A stretch of 18,083 nt of DNA from Rodentolepis nana (taxonomy: Eukaryota; Platyhelminthes; Cestoda; Cyclophyllidea; Hymenolepididae): assembly GCA_900617975.1 (NCBI GenBank), contig UZAE01012310.1:28836-46918 (forward strand), in the 5' to 3' direction. A program made the translations under genes and the position numbers. The notes beneath the pieces are model-generated. The model searched no databases. It saw nothing but the letters and a program-made list of their open reading frames with translations, and was not told where the DNA came from. Shown here piece by piece: positions 1-11,800 of this stretch. Each line of letters begins with the position of its first letter. Position 1 is the stretch's first letter.

Positions 1-345
1 CCAACATCTAAGACCGACTCAGAAATCTCCATGGCAGATTCTCAAACATCTAGCTACCGGCTCAGAAATTTCTATGGCAGATTCTCCAACATCTAGCTAG
101 GAATCAGAAATCTCTATGGCAGATTCTCCAACCTCTAGCTAGAGAACAGCTAAGCTATAGCTCAGCTATAAAGAAAACAGACGTGTAGCACGGAGCGCGT
201 TTATATCTGTGGCAGATTCTCCTACATCTAGCTAGACTCCCAGAACGGCAGATTCTCCAACATCTAGCTAGACTCCCAGAACCAGCTTAGCTATAGCCCT
301 GCAATAAAGGAAACAGACGTGTAGCATTGAGCACGTTTATTCAGC
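1..345. repeat. Nested tandem repeat block (minisatellite inside a larger duplication)
   Basis: Five clear copies of a short unit of the form GGCAGATTCTCCAACATCTA followed by GCTAG start at 33, 77, 118, 211 and 247, and a partial copy ends near 10. Spacers are related to each other: (ga)CTCAGAAAT..CTAT between early copies and ACTCCCAGAAC between late ones. A second, longer unit also recurs: 148-206 and 284-341 both run AGCTAAGCTATAGC-like, then ATAAAG(A/G)AAACAGACGTG, then TAGCA..GAGC.CGTTTAT. So a short tandem array sits inside a larger direct duplication of roughly 135 bp. The left edge is cut by the window. The AATAAA at 303-308 and the U3-like repeat structure would fit an LTR remnant, but that is inference. 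Confidence 0.85.
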
Positions 346-560
346 ACGTATATTGCGGATCAAGTGTGTACACGCATGGAGCTACTCATGATCAGGATGG
401 GGGATTAGATTAAACAGAGGTTGATGATTGGTCACTGTTTGTACGGTCGCTGCACACAGAGTTGTGCGGCCGCACCTCCCAATCCTGGCGTGCAGACATG
501 CGTTGACGTACAAAGCGATTACGTGCCCCACAAATAGCAAAGTAATAAAGAAAGTGCAGT
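346..560. other. GC-richer unique stretch next to the tandem block, no gene seen
   Basis: This stretch is richer in G and C than its AT-rich surroundings, notably 440-535 with GTGCGGCCGCACC, a self-complementary GGTGCGGCCGCACC-like core near 464-476. No open frame of useful length and no tRNA-like cloverleaf was seen. It directly abuts the repeat block and could be the body or end of the same element, but terminal repeats or target-site duplications are not visible. Confidence 0.4.
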
Positions 561-1354
561 TAAGATTATTATAAGTGTAAAATTTAATAAAAGGCAGTGC
601 GAATACCCGTAATATGCAAAATTGAGAATATTAAATCAATCGAATATAACTGCATGGATTTGTATAACAGCGCAGTCGTAATAAAACCCTGCGTTGAAAT
701 CCACTGAAAGTAAATAAAATATAATTAGAACCGGTTCTTTAATTCGCCATAATGAGTCCTTATGAGATTATCCAAAGTATTGAAATGGTGCCAGTAAACT
801 TTCAAATAAATTGGCATTTCACCAAACCCTGATTTCACCGAGGCGATAGATAAGGATAAAGTGAATTTCACTCAAATGTACAGTGAATACTCAGTTCGAA
901 CCCCCAAAATGGGGTGGAGGGGGGGGGACGGACAAACTAATAATAATTTTAGTTAAAATAGACAACTGAATATGTTATTATTATTATTAATATTATTATT
1001 GAAAATAGAGAAGGTGTTAAGAGGCGAGTAATTGAGTCTGAGTTGCGTTTGTTCGTATTATTGCAAGGACCAATGCCAATGATCCTTTAAAGCCCACATT
1101 TGGCAAGCTTACTCCTCATTTAGTGTGTAACATTATGTCCACAATATCCACAATTCTTTGACCTGTTTGCTTAAATCTGAATTTTTTCATGCCATTGCAA
1201 TTGATTAGCATCCTATTGGAACCTTTTAGCTATAATTAAAAGTGCAGTCTTAAAGCCTAGTTTGTGAAAATATAATTTAGCGTCTATTGAAGGCAGGGAA
1301 CTGATTTAGTTTGTATCAAGCAAATGCTATCAGTAAGTGGATTTCCATTCAAGG
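561..1354. other. AT-rich non-coding flank, nothing recognised
   Basis: Stops are dense in all frames. The only structures seen are a short hairpin-capable run (CCCCAAAATGGGG near 902-914) followed by a poly-G run near 918-927, and the trinucleotide tract listed separately. Confidence 0.6.
975..1000. repeat. (TTA)n microsatellite
   Basis: Imperfect TTA/ATT trinucleotide run with one interruption, in AT-rich intergenic DNA. No functional signal attached. Confidence 0.85.
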
Positions 1355-1585
1355 TTATTTTGAAGTGGTAAAAAATTTAACCGCGATATTAACTCTTGTA
1401 AGTGCACCTTGCAAACGTTGCCACTTACAAATGAGAAATACGCCCCCTTCGCTTATTCCTTTGAATATTTGAACAGTTTCACCGATGCACACTCTCAACT
1501 GAATCGCTTCATTCCATGAAAAGCTTGAATTCATTCCTGAAGCAATTTTTTTCACCCATTTCCGGAGTTCTACCGGAGGCGACAT
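1355..1585 (-). CDS. Weak hypothetical ORF or stray exon, 76 residues
   Basis: An ATG-started open frame of 76 residues ends in TAA. Its composition is fairly protein-like (MSPPVELRKWVKKIASG..., then SWNEAIQLRVCIGETVQIF), and it is preceded on its strand by TTTGTTTAG, a passable splice acceptor. It lies about 1.2 kb downstream of the ANAPC1 stop on the same strand, so it could be part of a neighbouring gene or chance. A GT donor at the FLICK codons could shorten it. No family recognised. The length is within what AT-rich random sequence can give, so the call is tentative. Confidence 0.2.
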   Translation of the reverse strand: MSPPVELRKWVKKIASGMNSSFSWNEAIQLRVCIGETVQIFKGISEGGVFLICKWQRLQGALTRVNIAVKFFTTSK

Positions 1586-2741
1586 TTGTGCCTCTAAACA
1601 AAGTTTTCAAGTGTTTAAAAGTGAAATTAATATGATGTTAAGAATTTGAATTCAATATTCTTTTACTCACAGCCTGATTACTGTACTTAATGCTTGGATA
1701 TCCAAAAATTAACATGTTTCCTGAAAAATTGTTTAACTAATTTGACGGCAGATTAAAGTGTATATGAAATATGTCAGTTTAAAATTATCCCTGAGGCTTC
1801 ACTCAAATTGTTTTCATGTGAGCCCAACCAATTAGTAATATATTGAAGTACTTTGCCACCCAGCAGACCGTCACGGGTGAGCAGATAGTGTGACTTAAGA
1901 GACTGAGGGCAGAGGATTAATAACTTCAGCATTCAAAATTTGACAAATTTATTGGCAGTTACGGGCAATATAACACTAACCCTGAATGTCCTTGGTAGCC
2001 AAAAATAAATACATTGAAAATTCTAGATTATTTTATTTATTTATCCAAAAAAACGGAAGGCATATTAGTTAGTGTAGTAAGGATGATCATGCAGTGTCAA
2101 ATTTCATCCAGTCAGATGCTAGCATGCGTTTTATGCCTACTAATTCAAAGAATGTAGACCTAAAGCTTCATCAGCAAGCCTTTTTAAGGAGGACGTTTTG
2201 CTAAATTAATTAAAGGCTTCGATTGCTTAAACCTTATAATTAAGAAGTCACAAATGCGAAGACAGGATGTTTTACATAATTGGCAATATTAGTTTTTCAT
2301 TAATAAAAGATGCATGTAAATTATCATTGTTATTATTATTTTTCACAATTTAACAACTCATGCTCAATAAGACTGACATTCAGAACTTTTAATGAGGAGA
2401 CTAAATTTTCAAGGTTAGAATCGTAAATATTCGTATATTATCCATTTTGGGATTTTGTATACCATTCAGTTTATTAGTCTTTCATGTCACAGTTCTCTAA
2501 TCGAGGAGCCATTAATAACACGAATGAACTTAAAGAACTGACCTTGGGAACTGTGCATAAAACGCACCTAAACGTTGAAAATTTTAAGAATTAATACACC
2601 CATTTCAGCTCACCTTTGAAGGCCAAAAATACCTTATGATTCTATGAAGGTTAAAACCCCAGTTTAAGATGAAAGAAGAGTTATGCAATATATAATAATT
2701 TGATTATATAAAACAGTTTTTCAACTCATTCAAGGCAAATC
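1586..2741. other. 3' flank / presumed 3' UTR region of ANAPC1, no gene seen
   Basis: AT-rich sequence with dense stops. The part nearest 2741 should be the ANAPC1 3' untranslated region. TTATTATTATTTT occurs near 2328-2342. No conserved RNA structure recognised. Confidence 0.5.
2470..2475 (-). promoter_or_regulatory. Candidate poly(A) signal for ANAPC1
   Basis: The minus strand reads AATAAA here, about 270 bases after the ANAPC1 stop codon. It is the first canonical hexamer noticed downstream of the stop. The cleavage site cannot be located from sequence alone, and a variant ATTAAA at 2388-2393 is an alternative. Confidence 0.4.
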
Positions 2742-2851
2742 TTATGAACATTGATATAAAAGTTTGTGCAACCAATAGAGAGCTTGTTTATCAACATCAT
2801 CTTTGATAGGTCTCATCGCTACCAGGAATTGGGAAATCGAAGCCCGACTAT
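2742..2851 (-). CDS. ANAPC1: ANAPC1 exon V: last exon and stop codon
   Basis: Acceptor TTCTATTTATACAG in phase 1. It encodes SRASISQFLVAMRPIKDDVD KQALYWLHKLLYQCS and TAA at 2742-2744. It aligns with the vertebrate terminal STSFAELLFKFKQLKMPVRALLR-type helix (S.S...L.....).  The protein ends about 10 residues earlier than in vertebrates. Confidence 0.8.
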
Positions 2852-5800
2852 CTGTATAAATAGAAGAAAAAATTAAAGGAAACCACAATGAAAGGAAACG
2901 GAATGAAAGCCAAAACGTACCGGTGGGAAGGTGAAGTCTGATAAGCTTGGCTGAGAAAATCGAGAACCAAATACGGAAACTCGTTGTCTTTGCTCGGATG
3001 CATGACGACAATGCTCGTTTCTCCTCACCGCTTCCAAAGAAGTATACTTGTAGGCCTTTTTGAATATCTGCAAATTGCGAAAAGAAGCCATTGAGTTAAT
3101 TTTTGCCGATAAACTGTATCGTCTAAGATACTCTGGTATCCATTATCGAATACTATTTAGCTCTCACTATCATAGTTGGAGCAGATAGTGGGTTTCAAGG
3201 TCTATTTGCCTTCACAGCATACAAGTCTAAGAATTCCTCTTAAAATAAGCCCTAGGAATGTTGAAAAGCAGTGCAGCCCCACCATTGGGAATCTCTACCA
3301 CTAAGCCGACCCCACTCGGTGGTTTTAAACGGGAATGAAATTTTGTACTTTTGCTGAAGGTATGTAGCTGATAAGTATGCTGTCTCTTGGCCTTCTACCC
3401 AACGAACATGTCCATTTGAATACCGGACAAACAGATCAAATGTAAAAGAGATAAAAAGGAAACAATTCACATGTTTAATGCAAACATTATACTTGCTAGC
3501 AAGCGAGACCACAAAATTAATAGAAGGTGAAAAAGTAAACTTTACGTTTGATTGACAAAAAGCAATAAGTTTTCAGGTAAAAAAGGAGTTGAAAAATTAA
3601 ACAACCTTTAGCATTAAGAAGGAACTGCTGAGTTAATCGAGTTGTCAATGCTTGAGCAAGAGCACCAGATGAAGTGAATATATTTTCTGAGTTGCTCTGC
3701 GAATGCCGTTCAGACTTCAAGTAATTGGCCATCATGCGTAGTTGCCAAGCTTGCGAGGGGTTTGTCCAATTCAAGAGACACACTTCAACCTATTGGCCAG
3801 TTATTTAATCAAAATAGGCGGCTATAACTTACATTCTTTAAGAAATGCGTGTAAGGACTTGGGAAGGGCTCTTTGGTGACAAAGAAGAATCCAGATTCGT
3901 GAAGTGACCTCCTACAATGAATGGAAGATCTAATTATCTAGAAGGTGATAACACCAAAGAGAGAGAGAGAGTAGTTTGTTAACGAACTTGAGCAAATTCC
4001 ATTCAGCCGTATCTCGATCGAAATTTGTTGCCACCTTACCACAGGAGAGTTGAATCTAGCAAGGCCATTCAAAAGTGCATTATTAATTTTATCATAGGAA
4101 AATTTGTCATGAGGCTATATCAGGGTATACTTCAAAAAAATATTCCTGCCACAAGAAAACACAGATGCTAAAGATGTTTGTAAAGTGTCAGGAAGAAAAT
4201 AAAAGTACACAAATTATTAGATACCTTTTCTTTAGCGACAAATAAACTTTATTACATTCTTCCTTAATAATTATATTAAGAATAACGTTTATTTATGAAG
4301 TTATCTTTAAGAACTATTGGAATAGTCTTGGAGATAGAATAGAGTCGATTAAAGCTCCTTTCCCAAGAAAATCGTCAGCTGTAATTGGATGACCACACAG
4401 AAATCAAATCAAACTTCAATGATAATTCAACTGTCTTTTCATGATAATACAAAAAATTAATAAGCCGACACGTACTCTAGATCCACGCTCCCAAAAGTCT
4501 GATGTGAAAACAGCTGTTCTCTTGGAGACAAGGCAATCATTCTTATCCTAGGAAAAATAGACAAAATTTAATCGTAGGTAGATATGCTATTGTTATAGTA
4601 CGCACTGCGGAGATTGAACTAACCTTGTACCAGTACTTCAAACTGACTTGTTCCACTTGATTCGTCAAAACATTCACTCCACAAAGACGGCGAGGCTTCG
4701 TAGCAAGGACGTAGAGGTGTCGTAGGCACTGCAAGTGGTACCTGATAGACATAAATTATACCAAGTAATAGGTTTTATTAAAAGAAGCAGGAACCAGAAA
4801 CGAATGTCTATGTAAAATCAAATCACAATCCATATGCAAATAGGCGCTTTAATAAACGAAGGTCTGGGAAGAAATATTAAAGCAAGGACTGAAAAATAGT
4901 AAAAAGTTAAAGCGAGTCGCCAACTTTACAAAGGATCAGATTTCTAACTGCAAGATTAAAGAGGAGAAAATCTTACCAATTATCACCTGAATATATGGGA
5001 AAACGAGGGAAAAATGCAATTGTAAGAAGAGCAGCCGCCTCTGGTGAATTGGAGAGAGTTAATCTAAATAACAAATCATATTTTAAGTGCAAATGTTTTG
5101 CCGTAATACACAGAGACTTTTAAGAACTCATACCTTCCACCTCCCAAAAATAGCAGACCAATAACACTCCCATAGACCATCTGGAGGCCAAAATCTGGAC
5201 CTAGCACTGAACCCAGCACAGCAGCTGTAGAAACAGGCTGATTGGAAGGATTAATATTTCCACTTGGTTGGACATTTGGTATGGTCTGAGCAACTGCTGC
5301 AGCTACCTGGAAAAGCCGTGCAGTTTCAGCTGGTGACGGCCACGTAGAGGACACATAATTAGACACAGTGACCTTTTGAGGGCAGTGGCCGAAGAAGCGG
5401 ATAGATCGCAACTTGCGCACCATGCGGAGAACTGTGAGATTTCCCGAACCAGCCAGAACCATTGCAAGAGCTGTAAGAACAGTAGCAGCCGCTTGTCGTA
5501 TTGACTGCTCCATTGGAGGTAGATCCAACAAACGAGGCGGTATGTCAGTACCGCTGATTCCAAACTTGTTGCGATTTGGTGGCCACCAATCACCAGTGAG
5601 GATGCTAATGATTATTTTATGCTAAAGAGAGGAAACATAGAAATGGAAAACTTCGAGTGACATACGACTAAGGTAAACAGGTTTAATCAATCATTTGTTA
5701 GGACTCAATGGCAAATAGAGTTGTTGCTTTATGTCATTACATATATATATTACCAGTAGACAGTTAAGTATTAAGAAACTGTTCATCAGAGAGATGGAGT

Positions 5801-8800
5801 ATTTATATGCAACTTGTCCAAATATCGAAGTTTCCACATTCCTACTTTACGTGTTCTTGCTTGAGTACATAAGTGGTTATCTAGTTTTCATAAGATCATC
5901 AATTCGTACTTTCTCCATTCTCAAAGTCATGATTCCAACCGTTTTCATCTGAAAGCCGGATTACACAAAGTTCAAATCTTTCATCATAGCCTCTGTGAGA
6001 TAAAGCCTTCTAGTTGGGCTTTAGGCCCAACGATGACTCTGCTATTCACCACCCTAGACTAAAACCTCCTTTTTTCAATGGAAATGAAGCATAAAATACT
6101 TATTCAATTCAGGTATTCATGTCAAAATAAGATATGACCACAATTTCTTCATCAAATTAATAGCACACATGAGCAACTGATCTAACCCAACAGTTCTCTG
6201 TCTGCTCAAAAGTTCAGGGAGACAACCTCTGTAGTAAATTTCACTCCACTTTTCAAAGTAAACATAAACTAGTCTTCACATACGGCCATACTTACCAGAA
6301 GCTCAGACGCATCCGAATCGCAAGTTCCAGCATATTTAAGACCAATCACAAATGAAGCTCCAACTAGAATATTCAAATATGCTTGAGCAACAGTTGAAAA
6401 GTCGATGGAAGAGAACTTGGGTGACTCTGGTAAGGAGTAAGGAGTTTCAAGTTGAACCACTGGCAGTTTTGGCGAGAGTGGTTGTCGTATACTCCTACTT
6501 GACTTCTTACATTCACTTGAAGGTACACGACCACGAGGACTTCTGTTCTCGACATCAGTCTCCGTAGACATAACCAAGGAAGAGGTGGTAGTCTGCCCTT
6601 CGTTTCGTGACGCTGGAGTGAGGATTTTAATAATGCAGGCTGGGAGTCTACTCTGTAGTGAAGAAAAAAACGAAATGATTAATAAAAATTCTCTGCAACT
6701 TAAATTTGAAAATACACACCTCCGAGAAGAGGAATAGCGTATTTTTTAACTTATCAGGTAAAATAAAATATTCTTAAATGAGTGTCAATCAGTTCAGTTG
6801 GACATAACGTTCATGAATGAACTTGCTCTGCCAGCCCAATGGGATTTGGCAGTTCAACTTTTAAAATGGAGCTAACATGGGGAAAGCTAAAATAGATACC
6901 AGAAAAAAATCTGCGGAACTTCAGAAGGGCAAATATATTTGCTCTGTTCCAATTGCCACTCGACGACTCTTAAACGGCCTCTTGTATCAAAAAAAAACAG
7001 TGATCGTAAACGTGGCGTATTCTAATATGGTTCGGCTTTCTACACGAACCAATATCCATTCAATCAGTAGCGACAATTCAATTATTGCATTAAAGCATAT
7101 AAAAACAATATCAAATATGAGTAGAAAATTCGGAGCACAGTCTAAAAAATGACAAACCTCAATCCATTTAGCTGTCGCCACAACGTCACCAAAGTTCACT
7201 AGACCCCACGAAATAGTCCTAAGAGCGAGTATATCTGGTCTAACCATGTCAAGTTCTCTGAAAGAGTTCGGTGCCTTCAACCATCCAGAGATAGTTGCAT
7301 TCCCCGTTCCAAGGTATGCAAACCCGAGAGCGATAGTAGCACCAGGCGCAGAAACATCACTATTATAGGCATCCCTCTCCCTAATCTGCTGACTCTGATT
7401 TAAAATTGCACTCTGACCGATGAGGGCTGTTTTTTGACGCTGTTGATGCTGGGGATTATTCCCTGTTCCACCACGTACAGTCGACGTAACTCTTGGAGAG
7501 ACGGAAGTATCCCTGGCCGTCTGCTGTTTAGACTCGTGACTTTGACGGAAAGTGTCGCGGATCAATTGATCTAATGGATCCTCAGCAGATACCAAAGCGG
7601 TTGACTCGTTTAGTGTAATCGATTTCGCCCCGTTTCTTGTGAGACCTAAATCAGCCAACTCCTCTTTAGACATCTCTGAGATAACCTTTGGCGTAGCGAG
7701 GATGGAAGTGTTTCGAGGACATGGTTTCTTGGAGCCAGTTAAGCGGGAGCGACCTTCTGTAGACGCCAGTAGATGAGGCTGCAAATAGGCCTCAAGAGGA
7801 TAACCTGAAGGTGGACGAGGGATATCAATACAGAGGACATCAACCGTCTGATTTAAGCTGCCGAAACCGGCATCCAGATGATAAACAGTGGAATCTCTTC
7901 GGTCTCCTGTCATGTAGGCACGCAATATGTGGGCAAAGGATAAGTCTGATAAACCACTCGATGTCTCACCACGCTAATAAATAAATAAAAACAAGTTAGG
8001 GAAACTAATAAAAGTGACTAAGTAATGAAAAAATCCAACCTGCAGGAGAACTAAACCCAGTGCAAAACCAGCGGAAAGGGAAATAAGTTCACGAGCTTCG
8101 CCAGCGAAACCGCCTGAACCGCCAGCGTTAGCAAACTTAGCATCGTTGTTTGCATTTGGATCGTTAGTACCAGCGTCATTATTGTTTCCACCTTCATTAT
8201 TAGTATCATTTGTGATAACAGCATTCCCAGCAGTTGAAGTGGTTTGCTGAGTACTCAATGGACGGCCGAGTTCTGTTAGAAGGATGTTGGCTATATGTCG
8301 ATGGGCTGAACCCTTGAATAACAGACCCAAACCAAATGCGGCAGCAGCTTGGCATAATGAAGGGACGCTCATGTCAACAAGAACAGGCTCCGGCATTAGT
8401 AAAGGTCGATAATGTACGGCAAGAAGCCGAAGAACACCCTGATCCATGCTCCCACTTTTACCAGCGCATAGTCCTAAAAAAATTCGAAGAGCATAATCCA
8501 AACATTCATACTACTGAAATTTAGTAAGTAGGTGAGAGTACCAAGCATGACTGCAGCGTTGGTGAGGTCGTGCACCTGAATGGTGAATTCACGTATATAG
8601 TGAGGGGTTAGTTTATTGAGATGACCATTCAACCCAAGACCATAAAGGAAACCGGCTTGGGCAGGTGAGTAGGGACAAGCAGAGGGCGATGTGGCGTTCA
8701 ATGTATCCATGCTCGTAGAAGCGCCCAATGCGATTGCTTTGTAATTTTGAACTATCCATGTGGCATCGATCTAGAGGATAAAGGCGTCAAATCAATGGCA

Positions 8801-11800
8801 CTTATCAGCAACCAAACGTAAATTTGTTCGACATTATTATGCATGTTAGGTAAAATTTACTAAAAAATTACACATATAAATCTCAGCGCACTAATTAGTT
8901 AGATAGAAAGTAATATATGGTCTTCCAAGCTCGATCTCAAGAAATGTATAACAGATGAGTTCTATACTAACCTACTTTCTATCGAAATGAATTACTAATA
9001 AATAACTTAAAAGTCTCCCATCACGTTACTATTGAGAAATAGGACGTAGATGTAGCTACCGAAATTATACTAGTTTGGCAGAGCGTGAAACAACGGGAAA
9101 TAGAATACAAAAGATACAGCCATTACTGAGAGAGGATAGTGGCTATTGTGACAAAGTTCTTCTACTTCTTGATCCAGGGGTGTGCGCGATAGACTTACCT
9201 CCACGTGGTGCACCCTGGGCAACGTACACTCATACGGCAAAAAAGTCTATTAACTGGCAGTTGACTTCTGACTTCAAACTACCATCATCTCACTCTATGC
9301 CATATTCGACTATTTTCACAGTACTCACCTCACCTTTGTTCTACCTTTGCGTTTGTCGCTTACATCTTTGAAACACTCTTCTGCTCCCCCCCCCCTCTCG
9401 ACTTTTTTTCAATTTGATGTTCCATCCCATCTGTGAAGCCTGAAGTCAACCAAAGGGCTAATGATAACCATCAAGACGCCTGACATTTGATATAAATAAA
9501 CTTCTAGATCCATCTTCCAATCTTTTACACTAGACTAGACATTTTTATTCGCTAACACCTTATTAATGATTTTTCTTAAATAAATGCTTATTTAGACTAT
9601 CTTCCTGCAACATACGCTCGGCCTCTTAAGATATTAAATGCACTTGTCCACAACGAACAGAATAGAATACATTAATGGCAACGCAGTACGTACAAAGGAA
9701 TATAGCATTCAGGGGTTATAGTGATACGAAGTCACAAATGACTAGTTACCGATGTTTGAGGTGATATCATGAGTCCAGCAGCAACTCCATTGTGGAATTC
9801 TGGCCAATGTTGACCAGCCATTACAGCTGGTGAGTGAATAATGGTACCAGAAGAAACTGCAGAGGTTGCAGAGAGCGTTGCACTTGAAGCAATGGACATC
9901 AGTCGACGCAAGAACGATTCAGGCTGATTCTCGCTTGGTGATTCTACGCCCTCGCTTGAAGCCATCAAGCGCGATAAGGAACAGACAGTCTGCAAGAAAG
10001 GTGCTTGAACTAAATAGTCACGAATAACAGTTTTATACACATAAAGTACACTCTATGACCCTCCCCCCTTCCCTATATAAGATGGACGTTTAAAAGCACT
10101 TTTCTAAATAGACTTGATGGTTGTTGTTCATATGATTTCACAGCACAGACCAACTTCCAGTAATCGTTGTGTACCACTTCTTTCCTTGAGGCAGTAGCCT
10201 TAGCCGATTCTGTACTCAATACCATTAACTATACAGACGTCACATCACTGTTCTGTCACATCACTTCATCGCAAAAAGACCTACAGTATCCAAAAACCTC
10301 ATAATACTCCTTGGTCTTCTTTGTTCCGTCGCTAAAGACTACTACTAAAGCAGATTCATTGCAACACCTCCCAATCCTATCGCCCTAGTGAAGATAAGCA
10401 AAATAACTAGACGCCAAAGATATTCAACAGGAAATTTTCTCTCTTTTCCGAAACTTCAAATCCCCTATCATATGTACCAACTCTCCCGCAAAAGGAAATA
10501 CGACGTAAAACGAAACGACTACAAAATAAGACCTCGAAATAAGTGGAGGAATATATTACCTTTAGGGAGCTGGCACATCCAGTAGATACCACTGCAGACA
10601 AAATCGCCAAGGCAGTTGCATTGGCAGGCGTATCCGACGCTGCAAAGCCTGAAGGTGTGTCAGCAGCCGCGCGTCTAGTGTCCAGGAGAGTACCCCTTGC
10701 TAAGTCATGCTGCTGCGGTATTGCTGCTGAAGAAGGCAGAGATCGTCCCCGAAGACATATAGGATACACAGTGAGAAGAGGAGGTGGAGAAGAGACAATT
10801 GTCCCCAAGCCCAACATACCCCGGCCAAGGGGTAGCGCCGACGTCCGGACACAAGCAGCCCCTAACTGCATATCCAATCTCACCTTTGAAATATTTAGAA
10901 GAGCCGCGGAATCAAGATTGATATTGTTTGAATTTCCGCTTTTGTATAAATTTCCACCAAAGGTGCTTTCATCAGTACAATTTCGAGGAAGCCATATATG
11001 ACTAGTGGTCTGCAACATCTTGTAGGCTTCCTGTAAGCGAAGATCATCAAACGCTACTTGACAGGCGGGGCTATTTTCCAGTGTGCTGAGAAGGAAATGA
11101 CGAGAAACTACCATTCCATCAGTTGAAGGGTTTGTGAGAATGGGTCGCACAAGACCAAACCACCGATCTGCAGGTCCCCGTTCCTGAGTAATTTCATCCC
11201 ACTGCCTAGAGGGGATCCCACCCGTTTTGCTGTTCGAACGAAGAGTTTGACCAGAGAGCTTTTGTTTATGCGTGCTCCTGCTTGACCTCATGATTTCAAA
11301 TTGTCGAGCTATATCATGACGACCGATAATTTGATAGACATGGGGTGAGCAATTTGGTGGAGGATTGGCCAAACACTTGACCATCGTGCTATGAATGATA
11401 CTTGCGAACGCGGTTGGCATCTGTGACAACTTTTTAGTAAGACCTGCATCTAATTCCGAGAGAAATACAAGAGCTCGTTGATATGATGTTCTAGGGGCTG
11501 GTGCACCAAATTGACTTAGAGCAGTCTTAAGAAAAGTTGCTATGAAAGCCATGACGATAGGATTCTTCATTATCTCCTTATCAAGGCCTTTTTCATATCC
11601 AATCAGAGATATCTTCTCAGACCAAAAGCGCAAAATATCACGATCTTCAATTTGACTGAAATCAATATCCTCAATCATGGACTGAACACAAATTACGAAG
11701 GTTGCAAGAGTGGCAGCTGTATCATTGACACCAGGAAGATAGAGGTAGGGAGTGCAGGGAGATTTCACCTCACCAGATAACACAGACATAACATATCGAT

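Noticed and set aside
1..345. CRISPR array
   Set aside because: The spacers between repeats are themselves related to each other and uneven in length, and the window is clearly eukaryotic; this is a minisatellite-type array.
5303..5593. 96-codon minus-strand ORF overlapping exon N
   Set aside because: It is an alternative frame of exon N, whose correct frame contains LAGSGNLTVL and LLFLGGGR.
5731..5952. 73-codon plus-strand ORF in intron M/N
   Set aside because: AT-driven hydrophobic composition, no recognised domain, no initiation context of note.
9181..9260. U1 snRNA gene or U1-derived element
   Set aside because: ACTTACCT near the start of the repeat recalls the U1 5' end, and GGTGCACCCTGGGC faintly recalls a U1 stem, but the remaining U1 stems and a clear Sm site were not found.
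10543..11001. 152-codon plus-strand ORF
   Set aside because: It lies opposite ANAPC1 exon H, whose minus-strand reading matches APC1 throughout; the plus frame is a shadow of that GC-richer coding sequence.
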